From Selenomonadaceae bacterium (lineage in GTDB: Bacteria > Bacillota > Negativicutes > Selenomonadales > Selenomonadaceae), in the NCBI GenBank assembly GCA_022773425.1, contig JALFBM010000020.1, positions 1-64,000 of the forward strand: DNA of 64,000 nt, in the 5' to 3' direction. The notes under the pieces are model-generated. The model was not told where the DNA came from, made no database searches, and saw nothing but the letters and a program-made list of their open reading frames with translations. Below are positions 7,908-18,136 of this stretch, piece by piece; position 1 is the stretch's first letter; every line of letters begins with the position of its first letter. Position numbers and translations under genes: made by a program.

Positions 7908-9970
7908 GCAAGGATTTATTACTTGAAATCGGTACGGAAGAGGTCCCGGCTCATGTGATGCCGGGCACGCTGCGGCAGCTCGCAGAGCACGCGGAAACGG
8001 TGCTGAAGGACAACCGGATCGCCTACGCATCGGTCCGTACGCTCGGTACGCCGCGCCGCATGGCGCTTCTCGTCGAGGGACTCGCAGAAAAACAGCAGGA
8101 TATTTCGAGCGAGAACCGCGGGCCGTCCGTCAAGATTGCGTTTGACGCAGATGGCAATCCGACGAAAGCCGCGCAGGGATTTGCACGCGGGCAGGGCGTT
8201 GCTCCTGAGGATCTCGTACAGAAGGACGGATACGTCTACGCGATGGTACACGAGGAAGGCAAGGATACGGCAGAGCTCCTGCAGACCATTCTGCCGAACC
8301 TCATCTGCGGGCTGAATTTTCCGAACAACATGCGCTGGGCGGATCTCGACTTTAAATTCATCCGCCCGATCCGCTGGATTGTCGCGCTCTACGATAAGGA
8401 AGTCATCCCGTTCACAGTCGCGGAGGTTCCGTCCGGCCGCACGTCGCGCGGGCACCGTTTCCTGTCGCAGGGGGATTTCGATATCCCCGATGCTGACAGC
8501 TATGAGAAGGCCTGCGAGGAGCAATACGTCATCGTGGATCCGGCGAAGCGCAGCCAGATGATCCGCGAGCAGATTCAAGCTGTCGCGAAGGAGAACGGCG
8601 GCGAGGTTGAGATCAACGAGGATTTGCTCGAAGAGGTTCTCTACCTCGTGGAGTATCCGACGGCGCTTTGCGGAACGTTCGAGGAGAAATACCTGAAGCT
8701 GCCGGAGGAGGCCGTCATCACGCCGATGCGCGACCACCAGCGCTACTTCCCGGTCAAAGATGCAAACGGCAGCCTTATGAACCTCTTTATCACGGTCCGC
8801 AACGGCGGCAAGGCGTACCTCGAGACCGTGCAGCACGGCAATGAGCGCGTGCTGCGCGCCCGCCTGGCCGATGCGCAGTTCTTCTTCGACGAGGACCGCA
8901 AGAAGAGCCTCGAGCAGCACCGCGAGAAGCTCTCGACGGTTGTGTTCCAGCAGGGCCTCGGTACCATGCTCGAGAAGTCCGACCGCCTCGTGGCACTCAG
9001 CGGCTACATCGCGGCAGAGGTGCACGCCGACGAGAAAACGGAAAAGCACGCGCTGCGTGCGGCTTATCTCTGCAAGGCGGATCTTGTGACCGGCATGGTC
9101 ACGGAGTTCACGGAACTGCAGGGCATCATGGGGCGTGAGTACGCGAAACTCGACGGCGAGTGCGAGAAGACGGCCATCGCGATCGATGAGCACTACAAGC
9201 CACGCTTCGCCGGTGACAGCCAGCCGCAGACGCCGGCCGGCCGCATCGTGAGCCTTGCCGACAAGGTCGATACGATCGTCGGCATGTTCAGCATCGGCAA
9301 GATCCCGACGGGCTCGCAGGATCCGTTCGGCCTGCGCCGTCAGGCGCTCGGCATCGCGCATATGATGATTGAGGCAAAATGCAGCCTGCCGCTCGCGAAG
9401 GTCGTCGCAAAGGCGATGGATCTCTACGCGATCACGGATGAGGCAAAGCGTGCCAAACTGCTCGCCGCGGTACGCGATTTCCTGCAGCTCCGCATGAAGA
9501 ACGTGCTCGAGGATGCGGGTATCCGCTACGATGTCATCGACGCCGTGCTCGCGACGCTGGGCGATATGGATCTCTACGGCACCTATCTGCGCGCGAAGGC
9601 AGTTATGGGCTTCGTGCAGACGCCGGATGCCGTAAAGCACATCCAGGCCTTTGTCCGCGTGGCAAATCTCGCCGCAAAGGCGGAGGAGGCGACGGTCGAC
9701 GCATCGCTGCTGCAGGAAGCCGAGGAAAAGAGCCTGTATCAGGCCTATACCTCGACGGAGAGCGCGATGCAGAGCCTCGTGCCGGACAGCGACTACGCGG
9801 GCGCCATCGATGCGCTCACGGAACTCACGGGCCCGATTGACGCGTTCTTTGACAAGATCATGGTCATGGTCGAGGACAAGGCCGTCCGGAATAACCGCCT
9901 TGGCCTGCTGAAGGCCATCGACAACCTCGAAAAACAGGTTGCAGATTTCAAGCAGATCGTTCTGGACTAA
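7904..9970 (+). CDS. glyS: Glycine--tRNA ligase beta subunit
   Basis: The 688-residue beta subunit begins [19 protein letters not shown], the family signature, and has the HD-type core ([19 protein letters not shown]) and a C-terminal anticodon-binding region. It completes the alpha2beta2 enzyme with GlyQ. Translational coupling is indicated by the ATGA overlap. A terminator follows. Confidence 0.97.
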   Translation: MSKDLLLEIGTEEVPAHVMPGTLRQLAEHAETVLKDNRIAYASVRTLGTPRRMALLVEGLAEKQQDISSENRGPSVKIAFDADGNPTKAAQGFARGQGVAPEDLVQKDGYVYAMVHEEGKDTAELLQTILPNLICGLNFPNNMRWADLDFKFIRPIRWIVALYDKEVIPFTVAEVPSGRTSRGHRFLSQGDFDIPDADSYEKACEEQYVIVDPAKRSQMIREQIQAVAKENGGEVEINEDLLEEVLYLVEYPTALCGTFEEKYLKLPEEAVITPMRDHQRYFPVKDANGSLMNLFITVRNGGKAYLETVQHGNERVLRARLADAQFFFDEDRKKSLEQHREKLSTVVFQQGLGTMLEKSDRLVALSGYIAAEVHADEKTEKHALRAAYLCKADLVTGMVTEFTELQGIMGREYAKLDGECEKTAIAIDEHYKPRFAGDSQPQTPAGRIVSLADKVDTIVGMFSIGKIPTGSQDPFGLRRQALGIAHMMIEAKCSLPLAKVVAKAMDLYAITDEAKRAKLLAAVRDFLQLRMKNVLEDAGIRYDVIDAVLATLGDMDLYGTYLRAKAVMGFVQTPDAVKHIQAFVRVANLAAKAEEATVDASLLQEAEEKSLYQAYTSTESAMQSLVPDSDYAGAIDALTELTGPIDAFFDKIMVMVEDKAVRNNRLGLLKAIDNLEKQVADFKQIVLD

Positions 9971-9988
9971 GGGAAAACCTTCGGTATG

Positions 9989-10028
9989 GACAGTGGAGAA
10001 ACAGCCCTTGTTTCCCCACTGTCTTTTT
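9989..10028 (+). terminator. Terminator after glyS
   Basis: Arms gacagtggagaaacag and ttgtttccccactgtc form a long stem, followed by six T. Confidence 0.9.
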
Positions 10029-10129
10029 TGCGTGGAATGGCAGGAATGCGGCAGCTGTCCGGCGAAATACTAAGCAGAAAGAAAGGGAAAAGACCGGATG
10101 TACGGCTCCTGGAGAAGGGGGGATAGATC

Positions 10130-10762
10130 ATGCTGCTCGAGACACTTTGTTCGGTTGCGGTCTACTGCCCGCGATGCGGGCGGGTGGAGATTACGGATAT
10201 CCCGGTATTTGAAAAGAACCGCCGCGTGCGCTATTGCAAGAACTGCGGCAATCCGCTGCTATCGTGGGAGGTTCGGCCGCGAAAAGGGCTGCTGCTGCTT
10301 TTGACCTGCGGGCTCTGCGGGGCTGCGATCCAAAAGATGTTTTCGCTGCATCAGCTGCACAAAATCCACTTTGAAAAGCTGTATTGTGAGAAAGATCGGT
10401 TTGAGCTCGGCTACATCGGCCGATGGCAGGATATTGCGGAATTTCTTGATTTCAACGAAGCGGAGTACGACGCGCTGCACCCAGAGGAGGACGCGGATCC
10501 GCTCGAGCATCAGCAGGCGCTGCTCGAAGCCGTGAACCGCGCGCATGAGCGGATCCTGCTCGGCGACCTTTCTTGTCCGTGCGGCAGTACGGCGATAACG
10601 GTCGGCATCGTCGGCCATTCTGTATTACTCGAATGCACGGACTGCGGCAGCAGCTGCCTGCTTCCCGCGCGGACGGGGAAGGACCTCCAGCGGATCCTGC
10701 ACGGTGACGCGCGGCATTTTCCCTGGAAGCAGGAACTGCCGCTTGACATGCTGAGAAAATAA
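10130..10762 (+). CDS. Uncharacterised multi-zinc-ribbon protein
   Basis: I do not recognise this 210-residue protein. It has CPRC (residues 13-16), CKNC (36-39), CGLC (60-63) and, near the C-terminus, CPCG and CTDC pairs, so at least two and possibly three zinc ribbons. No membrane segment or catalytic motif is seen. ATG at 10130 follows gaaggggggatagatc. It stands alone between the glyS and mfd terminators. A nucleic-acid or protein-binding role is a guess from the zinc ribbons. Confidence 0.6.
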   Translation: MLLETLCSVAVYCPRCGRVEITDIPVFEKNRRVRYCKNCGNPLLSWEVRPRKGLLLLLTCGLCGAAIQKMFSLHQLHKIHFEKLYCEKDRFELGYIGRWQDIAEFLDFNEAEYDALHPEEDADPLEHQQALLEAVNRAHERILLGDLSCPCGSTAITVGIVGHSVLLECTDCGSSCLLPARTGKDLQRILHGDARHFPWKQELPLDMLRK

Positions 10763-10822
10763 AGATACGATAAAGAATATGGCAGGCTGGTATCAAGGCC
10801 TGTACCTGAAAAAAGAAATACT

Positions 10823-10854
10823 GGGCACACGGCGAGACCGTGCGCCCTTTTGTG
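10823..10854 (+). terminator. Terminator before mfd
   Basis: The stem gggcacacgg / ccgtgcgccc has one mismatch and a small loop, followed by four T. It lies about 60 bases after the preceding zinc-ribbon gene. Confidence 0.6.
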
Positions 10855-10948
10855 GACTATCCGGGCGGCCGTGAAGCGCGCGCTCAGACGGTCCTGTTTT
10901 CGTGTTTTTGAGAGCGGAAAAGAACCACAGCAAAAGGAGTATCGGAGG

Positions 10949-13900
10949 ATGCAGGCATTATTTCGGGCACTGGCGGAGGAAAAAGCGGCGGCGGAGATTG
11001 CCGCGCGCTTTGAGGGCGGCCCTTGCAGCGCGTTCGTCTATGGGATGAGCGGGGCGTGGAAGCACGCTGTCTTTGCGATGTGCTATGACCGTCACCCGCA
11101 GCCGACGGTCTTTCTCGTGCCGGATCAGAAAGCGGCCGCGGCGTGGCGCGAGGACCTTCTGTCTCTGTTGCCCGGTGTCTGTGTCGTCGAGCTTCCGGCG
11201 CTGGATAATCTGCAGGTCGACGCGGCGGCGCGCAGCATGGAGCGCACCGCCAAGCACATGGAGGTGCTCGCACGCCTCATGCGAAAGGAGAATGTCATCG
11301 TGCTCGCGACCGCGGAGGCCGCCGTGCAGAAAGGCATGAGCCGCAAGGATTTCGAGCGCCTTTCCGTGCACCTGGAAATCGGCGATGTCATGGAGCGGGA
11401 GACCCTGCTCACGCGGCTCGTCGATCTCGGCTATACATCGGCGCCGGAGGTCGAGACGCGCGGGCAATTCAGTGCGCGTGGCGGGATTGTCGATGTCTTT
11501 TCCATTCACGCACAGCACCCGGTCCGCATCGAATTTTTTGACGATGAGATCGACTCACTGCGCGCGTTTGACCTTGAGAGCAAGCGCTCGCTGCAAAACA
11601 TCGGCAAGGTGGACATCCTGCCGGTTGCGCAGACCGACGCGGCGGGCAAGCCGGAGCTTTTCCTGTCCTATCTCGATGGCAAGGGGGCCGTCCTGATCGA
11701 TGAGCCGCTCCGCGTGCGGGAGGAAATCCGCAGGGAGGTCAAGGAAAATCCGGAGCTCAAGGGAACCATCTACAGCTGGGAGGATCTCGTCCAAGCGGCG
11801 GAAGGCAACCGCGTCTTTTACCTCGCACTGCTGTTGCAGCAGCTCCACGGGCCGGAGCTCGACGCGGTCATTTCGGTCACCGCGACGGCCATGACGCCAT
11901 TCCAGCGGCAGATGGATCTGCTCGAGAGCGAGGCGCAGCGCTGGCTTGGCGCAAAGCAGCGCGTCCTGATCCTTCTCAGTACGCGGGAGAAGGCGGAGAG
12001 CCTCCGGGAGTTTTTCGCGCGCAAGCGCATCCCGTCGCTTGTCGTCACGGACGACGCGATTCTGCGTCCGGACTGCCTGAATCTCGCCGTCGGGACGCTG
12101 CTCGGCGGCTTTGAGCTCACGAGCGACCGCCTCGTCGTCGTGACGGAAAAAGATATTTTCGGCCATCAGAAACACCGGCGCATGACGCACACGGCGAATA
12201 CAGGCGAGCGGATCTCGCATTTTCGCGAAATCCGCCCCGGCGACTACGTCGTGCACGAGGCGCACGGTATCGGCAAATACCTCGGCGTCGTGACGCTCGA
12301 GGTGGGCGGCGTGCATAAGGACTATCTGCATATCCAGTACGGCGGAGACGACAAGCTCTACGTGCCGACGGATCAAGTGCAGCTCCTGCAGAAATACATT
12401 GGTGCCGAGGGCGAGGTGCCGCGGCTCTCGCGCATGGGCGGCACGGAGTGGACGAAGGCGAAGAATCGCGCGCGCAAATCGGTCGAGGATATCGCGAAAA
12501 AACTCATCGAAATCTACGCGCGGCGCAAGGACGCTGAGGGCTTCGCGTTCTCGCCGGACGACGCGAGCCAGCAGGAGTTCGAGGACGCGTTCCCCTATCA
12601 GGAGACCGACGACCAGTTGCGCGCGGCGGCGGAAATCAAGGCGGATATGGAAAAGCCGCGCCCGATGGATCGCCTGCTCTGCGGCGACGTTGGCTTCGGC
12701 AAGACCGAGGTCGCCATCCGCGCGGCCTACAAGGCCGTTATGGACGGCAAGCAGGTCGCCGTACTCGTGCCGACCACCGTGCTCGCGATGCAGCATTATC
12801 AGACCTTCTCGGAGCGCTTTCACGGTTTTTTGCCGACGGTCGACGTCATCTGCCGGTTCCGCACGTCGAAGGAGCAGAAGGCAACGCTCGAGAAGGTCGA
12901 GCATGGCGAGGTCGATATCCTGATCGGCACGCACGCCATCCTGAATCAGAAAAAGGTGCATTTCAAAGATCTCGGGCTGTTGATTGTCGATGAGGAACAG
13001 CGCTTCGGCGTCAAGCAGAAGGATAAGATCCGCGGGCTCGCGGCGGGGCTTGACGTGCTGACGCTCTCCGCGACGCCGATCCCGCGGACGCTGCACATGT
13101 CGCTCGTCGGCGCGCGCGATATGAGTCTGATTGAGACGCCGCCGGCCGAACGCTTCCCCGTGCAGACGTACGTCGTCGAAAACAACGATCAGATCCTGCA
13201 GAATGCGATTCGGCGCGAGATCAAGCGCGGCGGGCAGATCTACTTCATCTATGACCGCGTCGCGACGATCGGGCATATGCGCGACCGGATAAAGGCGCTC
13301 GTCCCTGAGGCGCGCATCGGCGTCGCGCACGGGCAGATGCCTGAGGAAATCCTCGAGAGCGTCATGATGGATTTTTACGAGGGGAATTACGACGTGTTGC
13401 TCGCGACCTCCATCGTGGAGAACGGACTCGATGTCGCGAACGCGAATACGATCATCGTTTACAACGCGGATCATTTCGGTCTTTCGCAGCTCTACCAGAT
13501 GCGCGGCCGCGTTGGACGCTCGCACCACATGGCTTTCGCGTATTTTGTCTATCAGGCGGACAAGGTCCTGTCGGAGACCGCGGAAAAGCGCCTGCATGCG
13601 ATGAAGGAGTTCGCCGAGCTCGGCGCGGGCTTCAAGATCGCGATGCGCGACCTCGAGATCCGCGGGGCGGGCAATTTGCTCGGCGCACAGCAGCATGGGC
13701 ATATCGCGAGCGTCGGTTTCGAGATGTACTGCAAGCTGCTCGAGGAAGCGGTCGAGCGTCTGCAGAAGGGGAAAGAAGCCGTGAAAGAAGAGGAGCGGCC
13801 GGAGCCACTGCTGTCGTTGACCGTGGAGGCCTATCTGGATGGCGGCTATATCGCCGATGCCATGCACAAGATTGAGATTTATCAGCGCATCGCGGCAATC

Positions 13901-14326
13901 CGCACCAACGAGGAGATCCGAAATCTGCTCGACGAGCTCATCGACCGGTTTGGCGAGCCGACAAAGCCCGTCCTCCATCTGCTCGAAATCGCGCGGATCA
14001 AGAACTATGCGCGTGACCTCTATATCACGTCCATCAAACAGCTGCCAAAGGCCGTGGACTTCCTTTTCCTGCCGGGACATCGGCTGAAGGTCCCAAACCT
14101 TGTCGCGCTCGATCGGATGTTTGGGAAGAGTATGAAACCGCTCGCCGAGGGCAAGGGATACCGTTTTCTCCTACACCCAAAGTCGATGGCGAATATCACG
14201 AATGCCGTCACGCGCATCCTGATGCTCATGGCGGGCGATGATGGCAAAAAGCAAGACACAAGCGCTGCGCCGACTGACGCGGCTGTGGAAAATGCGTCGC
14301 GGGGAAGGGAGGCCGTCAAGGCATGA
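10949..14326 (+). CDS. mfd: Transcription-repair coupling factor
   Basis: The 1125-residue translocase displaces RNA polymerase stalled at DNA lesions and recruits UvrA. Domain order is visible: UvrB-like N-terminal part (ETRGQFSARGGIVDVFS), RNA polymerase-interacting domain (RPGDYVVHEAHGIGKYLG), then the RecG-like helicase with CGDVGFGKTEVA (Walker A), DEEQRFG and SATPIPRTLHMS, and a C-terminal TRCF domain. ATG at 10949 has an aaaggag site; an in-frame codon at 10850 would extend into a terminator. It overlaps the next gene by four bases and begins the long conserved housekeeping run. Confidence 0.95.
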   Translation: MQALFRALAEEKAAAEIAARFEGGPCSAFVYGMSGAWKHAVFAMCYDRHPQPTVFLVPDQKAAAAWREDLLSLLPGVCVVELPALDNLQVDAAARSMERTAKHMEVLARLMRKENVIVLATAEAAVQKGMSRKDFERLSVHLEIGDVMERETLLTRLVDLGYTSAPEVETRGQFSARGGIVDVFSIHAQHPVRIEFFDDEIDSLRAFDLESKRSLQNIGKVDILPVAQTDAAGKPELFLSYLDGKGAVLIDEPLRVREEIRREVKENPELKGTIYSWEDLVQAAEGNRVFYLALLLQQLHGPELDAVISVTATAMTPFQRQMDLLESEAQRWLGAKQRVLILLSTREKAESLREFFARKRIPSLVVTDDAILRPDCLNLAVGTLLGGFELTSDRLVVVTEKDIFGHQKHRRMTHTANTGERISHFREIRPGDYVVHEAHGIGKYLGVVTLEVGGVHKDYLHIQYGGDDKLYVPTDQVQLLQKYIGAEGEVPRLSRMGGTEWTKAKNRARKSVEDIAKKLIEIYARRKDAEGFAFSPDDASQQEFEDAFPYQETDDQLRAAAEIKADMEKPRPMDRLLCGDVGFGKTEVAIRAAYKAVMDGKQVAVLVPTTVLAMQHYQTFSERFHGFLPTVDVICRFRTSKEQKATLEKVEHGEVDILIGTHAILNQKKVHFKDLGLLIVDEEQRFGVKQKDKIRGLAAGLDVLTLSATPIPRTLHMSLVGARDMSLIETPPAERFPVQTYVVENNDQILQNAIRREIKRGGQIYFIYDRVATIGHMRDRIKALVPEARIGVAHGQMPEEILESVMMDFYEGNYDVLLATSIVENGLDVANANTIIVYNADHFGLSQLYQMRGRVGRSHHMAFAYFVYQADKVLSETAEKRLHAMKEFAELGAGFKIAMRDLEIRGAGNLLGAQQHGHIASVGFEMYCKLLEEAVERLQKGKEAVKEEERPEPLLSLTVEAYLDGGYIADAMHKIEIYQRIAAIRTNEEIRNLLDELIDRFGEPTKPVLHLLEIARIKNYARDLYITSIKQLPKAVDFLFLPGHRLKVPNLVALDRMFGKSMKPLAEGKGYRFLLHPKSMANITNAVTRILMLMAGDDGKKQDTSAAPTDAAVENASRGREAVKA

Positions 14327-15036
14327 ACGAGGAAGAAAGAAGCGGGTCACTCACGGTGGTCGGGCTCGGTCCTGGCAGGGCCGGCCTCATCACGCGCGAG
14401 ACCTGGAGCCTGCTGCAGGAGGCGGAACACGTTGTTCTGCGCACGAAAATCCACCCAACCGTCGCTGCCCTCGACGAAGCGGGCATTTCCTATGAGACGT
14501 ACGATAACCGCTACGAGCACGCCGCGGACTTTGAGACGCTCTACGCATCGATTGCCCGCGATCTGCTTTCGCGCGCCAAGCAGGGCGAGTCGATCGTCTA
14601 CGCGGTGCCGGGCAGCCCGCTCGTCGCGGAGCGCACGGTCGTTCTGCTGCGCGAGCATACGGCAGAGTATCCGTCGGTCCGCCTGCGTATCCTGCCGGGC
14701 ATGAGCTTTGTCGAGGTGCTCTACACGCGCCTCGGCTTTGATCCGGTCGACGGCATGACGCTGCTGGACGCAATGGACGCGATGCAGCTCGAGCGGGCTT
14801 CGAGGCAGAATCTGATCATCACACAGGTCTGGAATCCGGGCATTGCCTCGGACTTGAAGCTCGCGCTGATGGATCTTTATGGTGACGAGTATCCCGTGAC
14901 CTATGTGCACAATCTCGCGCTGCCGGATGAATCCATCCGTGAGCTGCCGCTCTACGAACTCGACCGGCAGCAGGATATCGACCATCTGACGACGCTTTTC
15001 CTGCGTCGGCAACAAGAAGGAGAGGAAGAAGCATGA
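14323..15036 (+). CDS. YabN-type tetrapyrrole methylase domain protein without MazG domain
   Basis: This 237-residue protein has the SAM-dependent tetrapyrrole methylase fold ([18 protein letters not shown] near the N-terminus; [23 protein letters not shown]). In Bacillus this domain is the N-terminal half of YabN, fused to a MazG pyrophosphatase. Here the MazG half is missing and the gene ends after a QQEGEEEA tail. Position after mfd is the same as yabN. Methylation substrate is unknown. Start ATG and next start ATG overlap their neighbours' stops by four bases. Confidence 0.8.
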   Translation: MNEEERSGSLTVVGLGPGRAGLITRETWSLLQEAEHVVLRTKIHPTVAALDEAGISYETYDNRYEHAADFETLYASIARDLLSRAKQGESIVYAVPGSPLVAERTVVLLREHTAEYPSVRLRILPGMSFVEVLYTRLGFDPVDGMTLLDAMDAMQLERASRQNLIITQVWNPGIASDLKLALMDLYGDEYPVTYVHNLALPDESIRELPLYELDRQQDIDHLTTLFLRRQQEGEEEA

Positions 15037-15827
15037 AGGACATGGCAGGGAAGTCTATCCTGATTTCCGGCGGCACGAGCGGCATCGGCTTTGAAACCGC
15101 CAGCGAGCTGGTGCTGAGCGGTGCGAATGTCGTACTCATGGCGCGCGATCATATCCGTGGGGCGAAGGCCATCCGCGAGCTGTTAAAAATCGGCGCGCAG
15201 GCGAAGAAGGAAGGCCGGGTGGAAACGTTTGGGCGCGCGATGTTTTCGGCGGGCGACGTCCGGCATAAGGCCGACTGTGAATCGGCTGTGGCCTTTACGG
15301 TAAAGGCGTTCGGCGGGCTCGACGGCCTTGTGTGCTCTGCCGGTATATACCTTGAGGGCGAACTCGAGGCACTTCGTGAGGAGGAGCTCGACGAAGTGTT
15401 CGATACGAACGCCAAAGGAACCATCCTCCTGTGCCAGGCGGCACTGCCCGCGCTCAAGGCGTCGAAGGGAGCCATCGTCAACGTATCCTCGGATGCCGGC
15501 GTGCACGGCAACTATTTCGCTGCCGCGTACTGCGCGAGCAAGGGAGCGGTGTGCCTGTTCACGCGGGCGATTGCGCTCGAGACCGCCAAGGACGGCGTGC
15601 GCGTCAACGCCGTTGCGCCTGGAGATATCGACACGCCGCTTACCGCGGAGCAGCTGAAGAAGGCGCAGGATCCACAGCGAGCGGCGCGGGAAATGGCCGC
15701 GGTCTATCCGCTCGGCCGCATCGGCAAGCCCGGCGAGGTCGCTCCGGCCATCGCGTTCCTGCTTTCCCCGGCGGCCGCCTTTGTGACCGGGGCGATTTGG
15801 TCTATTGATGGTGGATTAACGGCTTAA
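15033..15827 (+). CDS. Short-chain dehydrogenase/reductase
   Basis: A 264-residue classical SDR. The nucleotide-binding motif GGTSGIGFE is at residues about 12-20, the NAG-type loop appears as CSAGIYLEG, and the catalytic Ser with YCASKGA supplies the Tyr-x-x-x-Lys (Y-C-A-S-K) pair. The C-terminal INGG-like end reads WSIDGGLTA. Substrate is not predictable; fatty acid, sugar or quinone reductases share this form. It is translationally coupled to the methylase gene and is not part of this gene order in Bacillus. Confidence 0.85.
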   Translation: MKDMAGKSILISGGTSGIGFETASELVLSGANVVLMARDHIRGAKAIRELLKIGAQAKKEGRVETFGRAMFSAGDVRHKADCESAVAFTVKAFGGLDGLVCSAGIYLEGELEALREEELDEVFDTNAKGTILLCQAALPALKASKGAIVNVSSDAGVHGNYFAAAYCASKGAVCLFTRAIALETAKDGVRVNAVAPGDIDTPLTAEQLKKAQDPQRAAREMAAVYPLGRIGKPGEVAPAIAFLLSPAAAFVTGAIWSIDGGLTA

Positions 15828-15840
15828 AGTATGCTACAAT
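15812..15840 (+). promoter_or_regulatory. Possible promoter for the glycosyltransferase gene
   Basis: TACAAT at 15835-15840 with TGGATT at 15812-15817, spacing 17 bp. It overlaps the end of the SDR gene. The -35 box is weak. Confidence 0.35.
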
Positions 15841-15914
15841 AAAAGAACATACGAAAAGCTTGGCTTTTTGTGCGCAAAAAGAGGAAAATCTGGCGAAACG
15901 GAGGCACTGAGCGG

Positions 15915-17078
15915 TTGAAAAGACGAATCCTGATCTTGACAGCATCGATCGGCGCTGGCCATATCAAGGCTGCGGAGGCTGTCGAAAAAGAGCTCCGGAA
16001 GATGGACTCGGATGCCGTGATTCAGCGTATCGACTTTATGAGCCGCAAGGTTTCCTGGATCCATTGGCTCATGAAAGAGATTTACCTCAAAATGCTCGCC
16101 TTTGTGCCGAACCTCTACGATGTCTTCTATCGGATTGCCGGCGGGAAGTCGAGCGGCTGCCTTGTCCGGCACGCGTTCGCACTCGTCATGGTTCCCGTCA
16201 TGTGGCGGCTCGTGCGGCGTTACCGCCCCGATATTGTCGTCTGCACGCATCCGTTTCCCGAGGGAGCGGCGGCATCCCTGCGGCGGCGCGGCAGAGGCGA
16301 TTTTCAGTTGTCCGTTGTCATGACCGATTACTCGCTGCACTCGATCTGGCTTTATCCGGACGTGGATCAGTACTTTCTCGCGATCCCGCAGATGCGGGAC
16401 GGGATGCTCGCGCGCGGTTTTGACGCTTCGAAGCTTTTCGTCACGGGAATCCCCGTGGACACGGGCCTTGTGAAACTCGCCCCCCGCGAGACGGTGAGGG
16501 ACGAACTGCATCTCCCGCAGAATCAGCCGGTGATTTTGCTGATGGGGGGAGGACTTGGGCTCGGCGGCATCGAACCTATGTTAAAGGACCTTGAGACGAT
16601 TTCTCAGCCTCTGACCTTCCTCGTCGTCGCGGGAAAGAATGAGCGCCTGCTCGCGCGGGCCCGCGCCTATGCGCAGCACTCCAAGCATCATCTGATCGTG
16701 TTTGGCTATACGGATCGCGTGCATGAGCTCATGCGCGCGTCGGATATGCTCGTGACGAAACCGGGGGCGCTCACGATGAGCGAGGCGTTTGCGCTCGGGC
16801 TGCCGATGTTGCTGCACGACCCGATACCGGGCCCGGAGACGGAGAACGCCATTTATGCGACGCGGCGTCATGCCGCGCTGTGGCTGCACCCCGGTGAGCG
16901 GCTGGCCCCCGTTGCGTGCGAGCTCCTGAAGGAGCAGCGCCTCGCGGCGATGGGCGGCGCGGCGAAGAGGCTCGCAAGACCATATGCGGCGCGGGATGCG
17001 GCTGCGGTAATTCTGTGGGGACATAGCGGGATTCAGACAGGAAGACAGGATGCTCCTGTCCCCCGCTCTCCCCGGTAA
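15915..17078 (+). CDS. MGDG synthase-type glycosyltransferase (GT28)
   Basis: The 387-residue product begins ILILTASIGAGHIKAAEAV, the N-terminal signature of the monogalactosyl/diglucosyl-diacylglycerol synthase family, and has the UDP-sugar-binding C-terminal region (VTKPGALTMSEAFALGLPM followed by PGPETENA). It probably adds sugar to diacylglycerol or another lipid at the inner membrane. I chose TTG at 15915, which has ggagg ten bases upstream; a GTG at 15870 lacks a site. It sits between the SDR and a zinc-ribbon gene. Confidence 0.8.
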   Translation: MKRRILILTASIGAGHIKAAEAVEKELRKMDSDAVIQRIDFMSRKVSWIHWLMKEIYLKMLAFVPNLYDVFYRIAGGKSSGCLVRHAFALVMVPVMWRLVRRYRPDIVVCTHPFPEGAAASLRRRGRGDFQLSVVMTDYSLHSIWLYPDVDQYFLAIPQMRDGMLARGFDASKLFVTGIPVDTGLVKLAPRETVRDELHLPQNQPVILLMGGGLGLGGIEPMLKDLETISQPLTFLVVAGKNERLLARARAYAQHSKHHLIVFGYTDRVHELMRASDMLVTKPGALTMSEAFALGLPMLLHDPIPGPETENAIYATRRHAALWLHPGERLAPVACELLKEQRLAAMGGAAKRLARPYAARDAAAVILWGHSGIQTGRQDAPVPRSPR

Positions 17079-17091
17079 GTTTGGTGATAAC

Positions 17092-17592
17092 ATGTCGGTA
17101 ATCAAACTGGAATACAATGCGGCGCGGCAATTCATCTGCCCGGGATGCGGGGAACCGCTCCGCAGAAAAGAAGGCGGCGCGGTGCGCATTGAAAACGGAC
17201 GAGTGGATATGTCCGTGACCCTGCCCAAATATATCTGTGATCATTGCGGTGTTTATTATCAGGAGGTTTTGCGCTCCGGGTACTACGATGTCTTTCCACT
17301 CGAGAATCGAGACCAGCAGGCGCCAGCCGCATCTGAAAAAACGAAGAAGCAAAGGAAAAGGCTTCTTCGTACTGGCGATCTTGAGCCCATGAAGCTCGAA
17401 CGCGGTGCGGATGGCAAATGCGTCTGCCCGCGCTGCGGCGAGCGGATGGACTATGTCGAAGGACAACCGGTGCGCCTCGTGGACGGTAAGCCCGATATGG
17501 AAAATGTCAAGGATCATTTTCGCTGTCCGTACTGCCATTCCGTCTATCGGCGCATTGCGACAACGGATTATTTCCAGTGGTCGGAAAAGTAA
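17092..17592 (+). CDS. Tandem-duplicated zinc-ribbon protein
   Basis: I do not recognise the family of this 166-residue protein. It consists of two homologous halves, residues about 4-66 and 100-162, joined by a basic linker (KTKKQRKR). Each half starts with KLE, has two CxxC pairs (C16/C19 and C49/C52; C112/C115 and C145/C148), and shares a VR-x(4)-G-x-x-DM segment and a YYDVF or YFQWS end. Four CxxC pairs suggest two zinc sites. ATG at 17092 is preferred over 17050, which overlaps the upstream gene. Confidence 0.65.
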   Translation: MSVIKLEYNAARQFICPGCGEPLRRKEGGAVRIENGRVDMSVTLPKYICDHCGVYYQEVLRSGYYDVFPLENRDQQAPAASEKTKKQRKRLLRTGDLEPMKLERGADGKCVCPRCGERMDYVEGQPVRLVDGKPDMENVKDHFRCPYCHSVYRRIATTDYFQWSEK

Positions 17593-17706
17593 AAAAGATG
17601 GGATGGTATCGATTTTGAGGCGGAAGGAAAGTAAGGAAAGCATAGATGGTCCAGAAAAAACGGCAACGCCTGCCGGAAAAGGGACCCGCAGAAAGGAGGA
17701 AGGGTG

Positions 17707-18027
17707 ATGGAGCACAGGATCAATCTGATGGGCAAGAACGGCCGCCCACATCGGTCGATGAACTGGTTCCTCATCCTTTTGGTGGTCATTGTCGTTTATT
17801 TTGCGAGCATTTTCCTCTCGCAGGCGATGCACCTCAAACAGGTCAGTGCCGATCAACTCGAGGCAGAGGTGCGCCTGCAGCAGGCGCAGCAGGAGAACGC
17901 GCGCCTGAAGAAGGAAAAAGACGATCTCGGCAAACTCGACTACATCGAGAAAATTGCGCGCGAGGAACTCGGCATGACGAAGCATGGCGAGCTGCCGTAT
18001 CAGTCGGGGAAGCCCGAACAGAAGTGA
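17707..18027 (+). CDS. divIC: Septum formation initiator, DivIC/FtsB family
   Basis: A 106-residue bitopic protein: short cytoplasmic N-terminus, one membrane segment (WFLILLVVIVVYFASIF, about residues 20-36), then a coiled coil rich in Leu, Gln and Glu and the family motif YIEKIAREELGM. It should join FtsL and DivIB/FtsQ in the divisome. Its place before the S1-domain gene is as in Bacillus. ATG at 17707 follows aaaggagg; a GTG three bases earlier is also possible. Confidence 0.85.
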   Translation: MEHRINLMGKNGRPHRSMNWFLILLVVIVVYFASIFLSQAMHLKQVSADQLEAEVRLQQAQQENARLKKEKDDLGKLDYIEKIAREELGMTKHGELPYQSGKPEQK

Positions 18028-18045
18028 CGGAATTTCGCTTCTGCC

Positions 18046-18075
18046 TTGACACGATTTCGCCTGCAAGCGTATAAT
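18046..18075 (+). promoter_or_regulatory. Promoter of the S1-domain gene
   Basis: TTGACA at 18046-18051 and TATAAT at 18070-18075, with 18 bp spacing, about 60 bases upstream of the S1 protein start. Both boxes match consensus. Confidence 0.8.
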
Positions 18076-18136
18076 ATGCCTTGTATCAGCAAAATAGCGC
18101 GGGGAGGGCAGCCTCTCCCAGAGGAGGAAACGGAAT

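Noticed and set aside
11555-14080. Long minus-strand ORF opposite mfd
   Set aside because: Same GC-driven shadow; composition and lack of a binding site exclude it.
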